From: Actinomycetes bacterium
Lineage (GTDB): Bacteria > Actinomycetota > Acidimicrobiia > Acidimicrobiales > Acidimicrobiaceae
Length of the DNA: 7,695 nucleotides
Direction of reading: 5' to 3'
Assembly (NCBI GenBank): GCA_021819025.1
Contig: JAKASN010000073.1
Span: 1 to 7,695 of the forward strand
Each line of letters starts with the position of its first letter. Position 1 is the first letter of the stretch. Under the pieces are notes generated by a model. It ran no database searches. It had not been told where the DNA came from and worked only from the letters and a program-made list of their open reading frames with translations. The position numbers were made by a program, and so were the translations under genes. This document shows, one piece after another, positions 1-5,760 of this stretch.

Positions 1-2
1 CG

Positions 3-350
3 CCGCAGGTGAACGGCCCGAAGACCGTCGAGGTTATCAAGACGGAGGAGAAGGGCTCCGATGTCAACCTCGCGGCATACCTTCTTATGGACGCATTCGA
101 GAAGGACTGCGATACTGCGGTGGTGATTTCGAACGACGGAGACCTCAAAGAGCCGCTGCGCATGGCGCGAGACCTCTTGAGGGTCAAAGTCGGTGTCGTC
201 AACCCTCATATCGACGGGAACCGCAGTAAAGCACTTGCGCAATATGCGGACTTCTACAAAGTGGTGAGAAAGACCGCTCTAGCCAGGGCACAGTTCCCAC
301 CAGAAATGACAGACGACCGCGGAATCTTCCATAAGCCACCGAGCTGGTAG
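3..350 (+). CDS. NYN-domain (PIN-like) ribonuclease family protein, 5'-truncated by the window edge
   Basis: The reading frame is already open at base 3, so the true start lies upstream and only the C-terminal part is visible, about 115 residues. The segment EKGSDVNLAAYLLMDAF, followed by DTAVVISNDGDLKEPL and KVGVVNPH, is typical of the second half of the NYN (DUF88/LabA-like) domain. The Asp of KGSDVNLA and those of SNDGDL match the conserved acidic, metal-binding residues of this PIN-like RNase fold. Family knowledge suggests a Mg-dependent ribonuclease, often in phage or accessory regions; the actual substrate is unknown. An internal GTG at position 9 is not a likely start because it would cut into the fold. 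The gene ends in TAG, followed six bases later by a strong hairpin, and faces the minus-strand gene ending at 528. Confidence 0.85.
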   Translation, partial: PQVNGPKTVEVIKTEEKGSDVNLAAYLLMDAFEKDCDTAVVISNDGDLKEPLRMARDLLRVKVGVVNPHIDGNRSKALAQYADFYKVVRKTALARAQFPPEMTDDRGIFHKPPSW

Positions 351-355
351 ACGCA

Positions 356-380
356 GAGAGCCGCCATTCGGGCGGCTCTC
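356..380. terminator. Strong hairpin, probable bidirectional terminator
   Basis: A perfect 10-bp stem (GAGAGCCGCC at 356-365, GGCGGCTCTC at 371-380) with a 5-base loop starts six bases after the NYN stop codon. It lies between two convergent genes. There is no clear T-tract on the plus strand, which is common for actinobacterial terminators. Its role as a terminator is inferred from position and stem strength. Confidence 0.65.
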
Positions 381-383
381 GCA

Positions 384-405
384 CCTAACCGACGTAGCGG
401 TTAGG
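384..405. repeat. Second inverted repeat, tandem to the terminator hairpin
   Basis: CCTAACCG at 384-391 pairs perfectly with CGGTTAGG at 398-405, leaving a 6-base loop. It sits three bases after the first hairpin, so the two form a tandem hairpin block. It may be a second terminator or an operator; neither can be decided from sequence. The octamer TAGCGGTT in its right arm (395-402) recurs directly at 421-428. The remaining bases up to 527 show no convincing gene on either strand. Confidence 0.5.
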
Positions 406-527
406 GGGATATTTAGATGATAGCGGTTTCACGCAGCTATGTCAACAAAGGAGTAAAGTCGCTGTCCGCTCGGATGCTGAATCTCGTCGCATTGGAGCTG
501 GCTTGCTCTTGTAGACCGCTTTCTTGG

Positions 528-956
528 CTATCTCCTCTCTTTCTTCATCCCCTCGCATACCTCGCAAAGAGTGAGAATCCGAAACAGATCCTGGCGCAAC
601 TCGACATGGATCTCAGTACCGCAGCGTTCGCAGGTCTTGGCAGCCCTCGCCTCAGCCTCTTGCACCACTTCATCCATCTGCCGTTCCACATCGTCGCTGA
701 CCATCCCGCTCTGTTGGTAGTAGTACCGCAGTCCGCCGAACTTTTCCTTGACCTGGTGCACCACATAAACAGGGTCCAGTTCTGCCAGCCGTTGATCGGT
801 ATCTATGATGATCGGGTACCAGCCCCTGTCACAACTGATCCACCTCCCCCAGCCGTCTGGAATCCGCATCATGATCGCAACCAGCCCATCGGCATATTCC
901 CCTGCGTCGTCCGGGACGTGGAATCGATCCAGCTCCGCTTTGTGCTCATCCATCAT
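528..956 (-). CDS. Phage-type conserved hypothetical protein with C-terminal Cys pairs, 142 aa
   Basis: I place the start at the ATG at 956-954, because a near-perfect Shine-Dalgarno (AGGAGGG, complement of 962-968) lies five bases upstream. The frame stays open to a GTG at 1007, which has no ribosome site. The core holds GWYPIIIDTDQRLAELD (around residues 46-62) followed by VYVVHQVKEKFGGLRYYY. I recognise this as a widespread family of uncharacterised proteins in actinophages and their hosts. The C-terminus has a CERC pair and a CEVC pair, suggesting a small zinc knuckle. No enzymatic function is known to me. The gene is convergent with the NYN gene and 71 bases downstream of the broken mini-gene at 1028-1183, with which it may once have formed an operon. 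Confidence 0.75.
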   Translation of the reverse strand: MMDEHKAELDRFHVPDDAGEYADGLVAIMMRIPDGWGRWISCDRGWYPIIIDTDQRLAELDPVYVVHQVKEKFGGLRYYYQQSGMVSDDVERQMDEVVQEAEARAAKTCERCGTEIHVELRQDLFRILTLCEVCEGMKKERR

Positions 957-961
957 TCTCT

Positions 962-968
962 CCCTCCT
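962..968 (-). promoter_or_regulatory. Ribosome binding site deciding the start of the 528-956 gene
   Basis: On the minus strand the bases read AGGAGGG followed by AGAGA and then ATG ATG. The strength and 5-base spacing (8 to the second ATG) argue for the start at 956 rather than at the upstream GTG at 1007. Confidence 0.7.
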
Positions 969-1027
969 AACACCTACGAAGATGCTTTTGATCTTGCCTT
1001 TGCGCACCCACGGAACTTACGCCGCGA

Positions 1028-1183
1028 TCAGCGAGGCGCTCGGTCGTGAATCGCAGCGGCGATAGCAAGCGTGGCGTATACCAGCGCCCGCGATGTATAA
1101 AGAGTGGCGTTACCTTCGTCGTTATTTTGGCTCTAGCGCATGTACTCTTCTGCTTGTTCTGCGTATTCTTCTGTAGTTTCCAC
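1028..1183 (-). pseudogene. Phage-type mini-gene interrupted by an in-frame amber codon
   Basis: A GTG at 1183-1181 follows a perfect AGGAGG (complement of 1188-1193) at four bases. The frame encodes VETTEEYAEQAEEYMR, then TAG at 1135-1133. After the TAG it continues for 34 codons, with TLYTSRALVYATLAIAAAIH near the end, to TGA at 1030-1028. The combined 50-residue product resembles the short actinophage proteins with an acidic helical start and a TLALAAA-like end. That resemblance is from memory and not searched. TAG is used as an ordinary stop by the neighbouring genes at 350 and 528, so genetic recoding of TAG is unlikely. A nonsense mutation is the simplest reading. Alternatively only the 16-residue peptide is made. 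Confidence 0.5.
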
Positions 1184-1358
1184 TCGTCCTCCTGTTGTTT
1201 TCCGTACTAGTTATGTATGCACCCCAAACAGACCCGATAGCCCCTCACCGATACGGCCTCAAAACGCCTCTTCGCCCGCATCGCCGAATCCGAGAATCGA
1301 CCTCCGCGAACATGCGTTTCATCAGACTGCAAAGGTGTGGGAGCCAATCGCCCCTTCC
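1184..1358. other. Gap without a convincing gene
   Basis: On the minus strand there is a possible short frame ending in RGYRVCLGCIHN before TAG, from an ATG near 1247, but it has no good ribosome site. On the plus strand the stretch at 1140-1200 is pyrimidine-rich only because it is the complement of the purine-rich start of the mini-gene. I see no promoter or RNA gene here that I can support. Confidence 0.3.
1188..1193 (-). promoter_or_regulatory. Perfect Shine-Dalgarno of the amber-broken mini-gene
   Basis: The minus strand reads AGGAGG, then ACGA, then GTG. A consensus ribosome site in front of so short a frame supports this having been a real gene. Confidence 0.55.
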
Positions 1359-1564
1359 CTAACCCCCGAGCGCCGCCTCCACATCCGCGATCCCCTCATC
1401 CCCCCGAATGCCTCAAGCCCGCCACCCCAGCCCCGCCACGCCGACTTTCCCGCTGGGTCACAGCTTGGCTCATAGATCAATCCCTGGGCATCCCGCACCT
1501 TGTCGTATCCTTTCATCAGAGCGTTTCTGAGATCCTCTTCTGCAGGGCCCGAGAGATCATCCAT
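1359..1564 (-). pseudogene. Candidate phage-type small gene, probably frameshifted at a G6 run
   Basis: From the ATG at 1564, with GAGG six bases before it, the minus strand encodes MDDLSGPAEEDLRNALMKGY and a protein-like stretch up to LEAFGG. The frame then turns into Arg-rich, low-quality sequence that runs to 1322. If the G6 run at 1405-1400 had one more G, translation would continue as DEGIADVEAALGG and stop at TAG (1361-1359), giving 68 residues. The reading frame upstream of this ATG is open to 1681, so the start is uncertain. I do not recognise the family. It lies upstream of the other minus-strand phage-like genes. A sequencing error in the homopolymer would give the same picture. Confidence 0.35.
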
Positions 1565-1914
1565 CGGATCCCTCGGCACCCGTTTGGTGGTTCCGCCGCC
1601 CCGGAGCCTCGCGAGATGTGATCTCGGTGCATACATGTGAAGTGAATAGTGAAACCGCATTGTAACGAGAAGGACGGTCACTTATGTGGAAGCACGCACC
1701 CCGCAAAAGCAATCGCAACACGGCAAACACGGAAGACAGGGCCAGGATGCTGGCGGACGACATATTCAAGCACCTGTACCCCACCGGAAAGAATACGCTT
1801 CCAGAAATGATGCGCGAAATCTGGCATAAATGGCTTACTATAGGCATATACACCCGCTCGGCCGCGGTCGACAATATAGCGGGCGGCGCTGGTACTTATA
1901 GCGAGGTCATGCCG

Positions 1915-2379
1915 ATGTTCGATGCACTTCAAATTGCAAAGTGGTTTCTTGCCTGGGCGGAAACCGACGAGTCGGATGAGGCCGAGATCACCAACCTCAA
2001 GCTTCAGAAGCTGTTGTACTATGCGCAGGGTCATTACCTAGCGAAGAACGGTACGCGCCTCTTCGTCGACGAGTTACAGGCTTGGAGCCACGGCCCCGTA
2101 GTCCCGCTTGTGTATCGCTACTTTAAGCAATTCGGATCTGGGCCGCTGAAGTTTGCGGAGGACGAAGAGTTCTCTTGGGCTGACATCGACGATCACACCA
2201 CACAATTCCTGATCGATATCTGGGACACCTACGGCGGGATCGCTGCGTGGAAACTACGCAACATGACTCACGGCGAACGGCCTTGGGCTGACGCATTCGA
2301 CCGTGATCAGCGTAATGTAGTAATTGCCACGGAGGCACTGAAGCGCCACTTCGAATCGCTCGAAAATGGCAAAGGATAA
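1915..2379 (+). CDS. Panacea-domain protein, probable antitoxin of a PanAT-type toxin-antitoxin pair
   Basis: The 154-residue protein begins MFDALQIAKWFLAWAE. It carries the Panacea (SocA-like, DUF4065) signature: NLKLQKLLYYAQGHYLA at residues 27-43, AWSHGPVVPLVY at 56-67, and a helical C-terminal half. Known Panacea proteins are promiscuous antitoxins that neutralise unrelated toxins encoded next door, and they are frequent in prophages. I chose ATG 1915 because family members start just before this segment and GAGG lies eight bases upstream. The frame is open back to an ATG at 1684 with AAGGA nine bases before it, so a form with 77 extra N-terminal residues is possible. The 3' end overlaps the next gene by 14 bases, so the two are co-transcribed and probably translationally coupled. 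Domain assignment is firm; the antitoxin role is inferred from context. Confidence 0.85.
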   Translation: MFDALQIAKWFLAWAETDESDEAEITNLKLQKLLYYAQGHYLAKNGTRLFVDELQAWSHGPVVPLVYRYFKQFGSGPLKFAEDEEFSWADIDDHTTQFLIDIWDTYGGIAAWKLRNMTHGERPWADAFDRDQRNVVIATEALKRHFESLENGKG

Positions 2380-2794
2380 ATCAAAGGATCGGCCCAGCCG
2401 TACCCGTGAAAATCAGCTTCCCGCGCCTAGCGCTCCCCGGAATTTTGATGAAGCGACGCCAAAGTTCTGCCTAGCCCACCTTGCCCCATCCTTTGGTATT
2501 GTCGACCTGCCTGAAGACCGTCAGCGAAGCGAATTTGCAAAGTCAATTGAGCGACTGTCCAAGATGACCTGGAGGCAGATAAGGCTTGCATACAAGCACG
2601 GTAATGGATCGGAGCCGTTACCCAAAAACCAAATTCTGCGCAACATTCCCGAACGTTTCGCGGACCAGGAGAAATTCGTTGTGCTTAGATACGACGGCAA
2701 CTTACCCATGGTAGGCGTTCGCATTGAAGACACTTTCCATGTCATATGGGTTGAGGCAGCATTTGGTGACGTGTACGATCACGGTAGCAAGTAA
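2366..2794 (+). CDS. Probable toxin partner of the Panacea antitoxin, 142 aa
   Basis: The start codon lies inside the last codons of the Panacea gene (14-base overlap). No strong ribosome site is visible, which fits translational coupling. The first 30 residues are charged and Pro-rich, probably disordered. The domain begins near residue 34 (KFCLAHL). It includes RLSKMTWRQIRLAYKHGNG (63-81), an IPERF segment (94-98), VLRYDGNLPMVGVRI (106-120), and a closing FHVIWVEAAFGDVYDHG (124-140). I recall uncharacterised proteins with the pattern LTW, HG-G-E, FRF-G-PMVGYR and FHV-W-D-YDH next to Panacea genes. The compact beta-rich ending with terminal Tyr and His resembles RelE/ParE-like toxins, but fold and activity are inference. 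Candidate catalytic residues are H78, R108, R119, H125, Y137 and H139. Confidence 0.65.
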   Translation: MAKDKSKDRPSRTRENQLPAPSAPRNFDEATPKFCLAHLAPSFGIVDLPEDRQRSEFAKSIERLSKMTWRQIRLAYKHGNGSEPLPKNQILRNIPERFADQEKFVVLRYDGNLPMVGVRIEDTFHVIWVEAAFGDVYDHGSK

Positions 2795-2826
2795 CCGTCG
2801 GTAGAGTCAGCGGTTTTGTAGGTGCG

Positions 2827-3135
2827 ATGACGCTCCCTCACCCATGCCAAAACTGTTCTCGCCTTATTCGCGGACGCCAAAAATGCGCGCGGTGCGGCTA
2901 CGGGGGAACAACCACCGCTGAACGCTTCGGCAAATCATGGTCGGCATTCCCGCACCAAATAATTTCCGAGGAACAAGTTTGCAGACGGTGTGGGCACTGC
3001 GGATCCACGAACAACCCGTTGACCTGCGATCCCGTTGTGCCACGAACCCTCATACCGCCCATCAAGGGTCTGCGAAGCGTGCATTTATATTGCACGTACT
3101 CCGCTCGCAGAACTACGGTCGGCCCAAGCCGATGA
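2827..3135 (+). pseudogene. HNH-endonuclease-like protein, probably inactive remnant
   Basis: The 102-residue frame has CQNC and CARC (N-terminal zinc ribbon, residues 8-23), then GTTTAERFGKSW, then VCRRCGHCGST followed by TCDPVVPRTL. This is the layout of phage-type HNH endonucleases, where the last segment normally reads CDHIVPR with the catalytic His. Here that His is a Pro. Near the end, LYCTYSARR sits where family members have C-x-x-C-N; the second Cys and the Asn are missing. The domain is recognisable but lacks its metal and catalytic residues, so I treat it as decayed or repurposed. The start is uncertain, since AGGTG lies only two bases from the ATG. Its final codons run into the inverted repeat at 3099-3180. 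Confidence 0.55.
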
Positions 3136-3180
3136 CGATACCCATGTGGTACGCGCCCGGCCCAAGCGCTGCGAGCGGAG
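3099..3180. repeat. 12-bp inverted repeat enclosing a 10-bp direct repeat
   Basis: CTCCGCTCGCAG at 3099-3110 has its exact complement CTGCGAGCGGAG at 3169-3180. Between the arms, CGGCCCAAGC occurs twice in direct orientation (3120-3129 and 3158-3167), the second copy one base from the right arm. The structure spans the end of the HNH remnant and the gap before the ORF at 3210. It could be a recombination or regulatory site, or a decayed terminator with a long loop; its role is unknown. A smaller inverted repeat, CGTGCA/TGCACG with an AT-rich 7-base spacer, lies just upstream at 3078-3096. Confidence 0.55.
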
Positions 3181-3194
3181 GCAAATAGCCCGAC

Positions 3195-3201
3195 GGGGGA
3201 G
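3195..3201 (+). promoter_or_regulatory. Ribosome binding site for the ORF at 3210
   Basis: GGGGGAG lies eight bases before ATG 3210. It argues against the earlier in-frame GTG codons at 3201 and 3204 as starts. Confidence 0.5.
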
Positions 3202-3209
3202 TGGTGCTC

Positions 3210-3446
3210 ATGTACGACGCGGACATCATCGAAAAGCTCTATCAATCCGACCTCGCCGGCGCAGCCATCGGCGAACGCCCCGACGGTCTCGCGATCATCC
3301 TCATCGCAGCGATGAGCATGTCTGCGGCCCACCCGCCCGTGCTTCTCTTCCGCTCGGCCCTGCATCAGATGAACCTGGCTTCGACGGCCATGCCGACGAT
3401 GGCAGCTTCCTTTGCGCCTCCCACTGGTCGAGACCCCCGCCGCTAA
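3210..3446 (+). pseudogene. Unknown gene, 5' part intact, apparently interrupted after repeat copy 1
   Basis: ATG 3210 is preceded by GGGGAG at eight bases, a good ribosome site. The first codons have strongly GC-biased third positions and encode MYDADIIEKLYQSDLAGAAI, then a hydrophobic stretch GLAIILIAAMSMSAA, then SAAHPPVLLFRSALHQM within the repeat. After 3371 the frame turns into Ala/Thr/Pro-rich sequence and stops at 3446. Compared with repeat copy 2, the sequence here lacks one base, so the natural continuation (DPDFDG in copy 2) is lost. I do not recognise the family. Fusing this 5' part to the frame after copy 2 gives a continuous ORF running off the window end, so I read this as the head of a disrupted gene. 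Confidence 0.5.
3321..3371 (+). repeat. 51-bp perfect direct repeat, copy 1
   Basis: Bases 3321-3371 are identical to 7551-7601. Weaker similarity continues on both sides: 10 of 12 bases match upstream (3309-3320 against 7539-7550). Downstream the match resumes to about 3388, with several substitutions and a one-base gap. In both copies the sequence is read in the same frame (SAAHPPVLLFRSALHQM). Confidence 0.95.
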
Positions 3447-3463
3447 GCTGCCTCTGCCACAGC

Positions 3464-3577
3464 ACGCACGTGATGCAGAACCGTGCCATCGATGCGCTTG
3501 CTTGTTTCAACGTATCAACTGGAGCCGGGGACTCCGCGCTCTTGTACGAGGTTGTCACGTGCATTCAACGCACGTGA
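3464..3577. promoter_or_regulatory. Three CACGTG palindromes, two forming a perfect inverted repeat
   Basis: TCACGTGC (3555-3562) and GCACGTGA (3570-3577) are exact complements separated by seven bases. A third copy of the 10-mer ACGCACGTGA is at 3464-3473 and matches 3568-3577 exactly. All lie in the gap upstream of alkA. The cluster looks like binding sites for a dimeric regulator, but I cannot name one. Confidence 0.5.
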
Positions 3578-3620
3578 GAGCGCCAGATTCAGTGCCGAGT
3601 TGCTATGTCCGATTTCCGCT

Positions 3621-3643
3621 AGTACATGATGAGGTCATGTACT
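3621..3643. promoter_or_regulatory. Perfect 9-bp inverted repeat just before alkA, probable operator
   Basis: AGTACATGA (3621-3629) and TCATGTACT (3635-3643) are exact complements around a 5-base spacer. The right arm contains an in-frame ATG (3637) of the alkA frame, and the repeat ends 11 bases before ATG 3655. A weak promoter, TTGCTA (3600-3605) with TACATG (3623-3628) at 17 bases, would place its -10 inside the left arm. Binding here would therefore block transcription or early translation of alkA-ogt. The site could be for the AdaA part of the protein itself or for another repressor. Confidence 0.55.
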
Positions 3644-3654
3644 ACAATTCATCG

Positions 3655-5172
3655 ATGCTCAACAATCACGACCTCTGCTACCAGGCCACACAGAGCAAGG
3701 ACGCCCGTTTCGACGGATGGTTCTTCGTTGGGGTCATCTCCACGGGGATCTACTGCCGTCCGAGTTGCCCTGCGCGAACTCCCAAGCGAGAAAACGTTCA
3801 ATTCCACGCTTCGGCCGCTTCGGCCCAGCAGGCAGGACTACGCGCCTGTATGCGGTGTCGACCCGACGCCACACCCGGTTCGCCGGAGTGGAACGTACGC
3901 GCTGACGTCGTAGCGCGAGCCATGCGGCTCATCCGCGACGGCACCGTTGATCGTGAAGGCGTCGAGGGCCTGGCCCGCCGCCTGAACTACAGCGTGCGCC
4001 AGCTCAATCGCGTCATCACCGCAGAAGTCGGCACCGGACCCCTGGCGCTGGCTCGAGCTCAGCGCAGCCAGACCGCTCGCATCTTGCTCGAGACCACTGA
4101 CTTACCAATTGCCCGCATTGCCTTTGCCTCGGGGTTCAACAGTATTCGCCAATGCAATGAGACGGTCCAAAAGGTATTTGCCAGCACCCCCACCGGACTG
4201 CGGTCGCGAGTGGCAATGAGCGCGTCTAAATTCCAACAGAATTGGAATACCCAGGGGATCCTACTTCGCCTGGCAGGTCGACGTCCATTCGACTCCGAGT
4301 CAGTTCTGCAGTTTCTCGCAGTGCGTGCCGTGGCGGGTATCGAGGCAGTCAATGAATCGAGTTACCATCGCAGCCTGCGCCTCCCTCACGGATACGGTGT
4401 CGTCGGTCTGACCCCGAGCGAACCTAGTCGTCAAGGGCCAGTCTTCATCGACGCGGAACTGCACCTCTCGGACCTGCGCGATCTGACAACTGCGGTGTCG
4501 CGCTGTCGCCAACTCCTCGATCTCGACGCCGATCCCGTCGCCATCCTCATGGCCCTGGGCGAAGATCCGCTGATTGGGCCCCTGGTGACCAACGATCCAG
4601 GACGGCGAGTGCCGGGGGCCGTCGACGGATTCGAACTAGCCGTACGCGCCATCATCGGACAACAGGTCTCGGTCGTCGGCGCCCGCACCATTGCAAGCCG
4701 TCTCGTAATGGCCGCGGGAGAAGCGCTACCGCACGCCAATGGTGCGATCACGCACCTCTTCCCCACGCCCTCCGCCCTCATAACCCTCGCGAACGATGAC
4801 CCGGGAGCATTCTCCATGCCGACGAGTCGACGCCAAGCATTGGTGGCGCTGGCCGAGGCAGTCAACAACGGCGACCTCGTTATCGACTCGGGCACGGACC
4901 CCACTGAACTGCGCCGGGCACTCGTTGCCCTTCCGGGCGTTGGCCCGTGGACGGCCGAGTACGTGGCCATGCGAGCACTGCGCGATCCCGATGCCTTCAT
5001 GCCCACGGATCTTGGCATCAAGCGAGCGGTCGAGACGCTCAACTTCCCTCGCGGCGCGACCCAGCTAGCAACACTCACCAACAACTGGCGGCCGTGGCGG
5101 AGCTACGCCATGGCTCACCTCTGGTCGATCCCTAGTACTCCGACACCAAAGAAGGAAAAACAAACGAAATGA
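3655..5172 (+). CDS. alkA: AdaA-AlkA fusion: methylphosphotriester-sensing regulator and 3-methyladenine DNA glycosylase
   Basis: The 505-residue protein has three parts. Residues 1-80 form the Ada zinc domain, with FDGWFFVGVISTGIYCRPSC and RACMRC. Cysteines 34, 38, 65 and 68 keep the spacing of E. coli Ada C38, C42, C69 and C72, C34 being the methyl acceptor. Residues 95-185 are an AraC-type HTH (ARRLNYSVRQLNR, then IARIAFASGFNSIRQ). From about 200 follow the AlkA N-terminal domain and the HhH-GPD glycosylase fold, with LPGVGPWTAEY at 426 and the catalytic Asp in MPTDLGIKR (D452). It senses alkylated phosphates, activates transcription and excises alkylated bases. The length and layout match mycobacterial AlkA. 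ATG 3655 fits family N-termini; ATG 3637 lies inside the operator-like repeat and no clear ribosome site exists for either. The stop overlaps ogt (ATGA). Confidence 0.93.
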   Translation: MLNNHDLCYQATQSKDARFDGWFFVGVISTGIYCRPSCPARTPKRENVQFHASAASAQQAGLRACMRCRPDATPGSPEWNVRADVVARAMRLIRDGTVDREGVEGLARRLNYSVRQLNRVITAEVGTGPLALARAQRSQTARILLETTDLPIARIAFASGFNSIRQCNETVQKVFASTPTGLRSRVAMSASKFQQNWNTQGILLRLAGRRPFDSESVLQFLAVRAVAGIEAVNESSYHRSLRLPHGYGVVGLTPSEPSRQGPVFIDAELHLSDLRDLTTAVSRCRQLLDLDADPVAILMALGEDPLIGPLVTNDPGRRVPGAVDGFELAVRAIIGQQVSVVGARTIASRLVMAAGEALPHANGAITHLFPTPSALITLANDDPGAFSMPTSRRQALVALAEAVNNGDLVIDSGTDPTELRRALVALPGVGPWTAEYVAMRALRDPDAFMPTDLGIKRAVETLNFPRGATQLATLTNNWRPWRSYAMAHLWSIPSTPTPKKEKQTK

Positions 5173-5645
5173 CAGTGACCACGTTCACCGCGACACTGAA
5201 CGTACCAATTGGCCAGCTCCTCCTCGAAAGCGACGGAGACTTCCTCACTGGCATCTGGTTGCCCGACTCTCCTCGAACGATCACCGAGCACCGCAATGAC
5301 GCATTACCCGTGCTCAAGAACACCGCCGATCAACTGCATCAGTACTTCGCCCGCCAACGCATGTCCTTCGACTTGCCCACGAGGCTCGACGGCACCGAGT
5401 TTCAACGCGAAGTGTGGGCCGAGCTCTCGCGTATTCCTTATGGCGAGACCATCACTTACGGCGAACTGGCCCGACGAGTAGGTCGCCCCAAGGGATTTCG
5501 AGCCGTCGGACAGGCCAACGGGAGAAATCCACTACCGATCATCGTGCCATGCCACCGCGTTCTAGCGAGTGGCGGTCTCGGCGGTTACGCCGGGGGGCTT
5601 CCTATGAAGCGGGCTCTGCTCGAACTCGAGAGCGGTACATCATGA
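5169..5645 (+). CDS. ogt: Methylated-DNA-[protein]-cysteine S-methyltransferase
   Basis: The 158-residue protein repairs O6-alkylguanine by transferring the alkyl group to its own cysteine. The active-site motif IVPCHRV places the acceptor at Cys128. Before it are the DNA-binding helix region (YGETITYGELARRVG, residues 91-105, and RAVGQANGRNP), including the arginine finger. After it comes LGGYAGGLPMKRALLELE. The length is normal for Ogt/MGMT. The ATG overlaps the alkA stop as ATGA, with GAAGGA about 12 bases upstream, so it is co-transcribed and probably translationally coupled with alkA. Together the two genes form an adaptive-response operon, as in Mycobacterium (alkA-ogt). All key residues are present, and no damage to the frame is seen. 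Confidence 0.95.
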   Translation: MTVTTFTATLNVPIGQLLLESDGDFLTGIWLPDSPRTITEHRNDALPVLKNTADQLHQYFARQRMSFDLPTRLDGTEFQREVWAELSRIPYGETITYGELARRVGRPKGFRAVGQANGRNPLPIIVPCHRVLASGGLGGYAGGLPMKRALLELESGTS

Positions 5646-5655
5646 TCAGCGCGCA

Positions 5656-5734
5656 CGTTGACACTGACGGTTGCGTCAACGGTCTGGCACCGCCCCATGG
5701 TCTAATCATCAGCAGAACTGGCGCGAGATGCGCC
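5656..5734. terminator. Two weak hairpins between convergent genes
   Basis: CGTTGAC (5656-5662) pairs with GTCAACG (5675-5681) around 12 bases, and GGCGC (5720-5724) pairs with GCGCC (5730-5734) around 5 bases. They lie between ogt and the convergent MDMPI-like gene, where terminators are expected. Neither has a T-tract and both stems are short, so this is a weak call. Confidence 0.3.
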
Positions 5735-5760
5735 GCCAAGAGTGCACCATTTAAACTAGT

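Noticed and set aside
417..1049. Long plus-strand ORF of 210 codons
   Set aside because: It is the antisense shadow of the 528-956 gene, which has a perfect ribosome site and family-like sequence; the plus frame has no ribosome site and a composition typical of antisense reading.
1140..1621. Overlapping plus-strand ORFs rich in Pro and Ser
   Set aside because: They mirror G-rich minus-strand sequence, show no domain and lack ribosome sites.
2793..2818. Possible terminator after the toxin gene (AACCG and CGGTT arms followed by TTGT)
   Set aside because: Only five base pairs around a 13-base loop; too weak to call.
3035..3577. Plus-strand ORF of 180 codons rich in Arg and His
   Set aside because: It crosses the structured repeat and repeat copy 1 in a frame different from the GC3-biased ORF at 3210, and has the composition of an off-frame reading.
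3555..3577. Integron attC or transposon terminal repeat in the CACGTG region
   Set aside because: The palindromes lack the attC core arrangement, there is no matching copy at another element end and no recombinase gene nearby.
4431..5084. Minus-strand ORF of 217 codons inside alkA
   Set aside because: It is antisense to the well-supported glycosylase domain; Ser/Arg-rich shadow of high-GC coding sequence.
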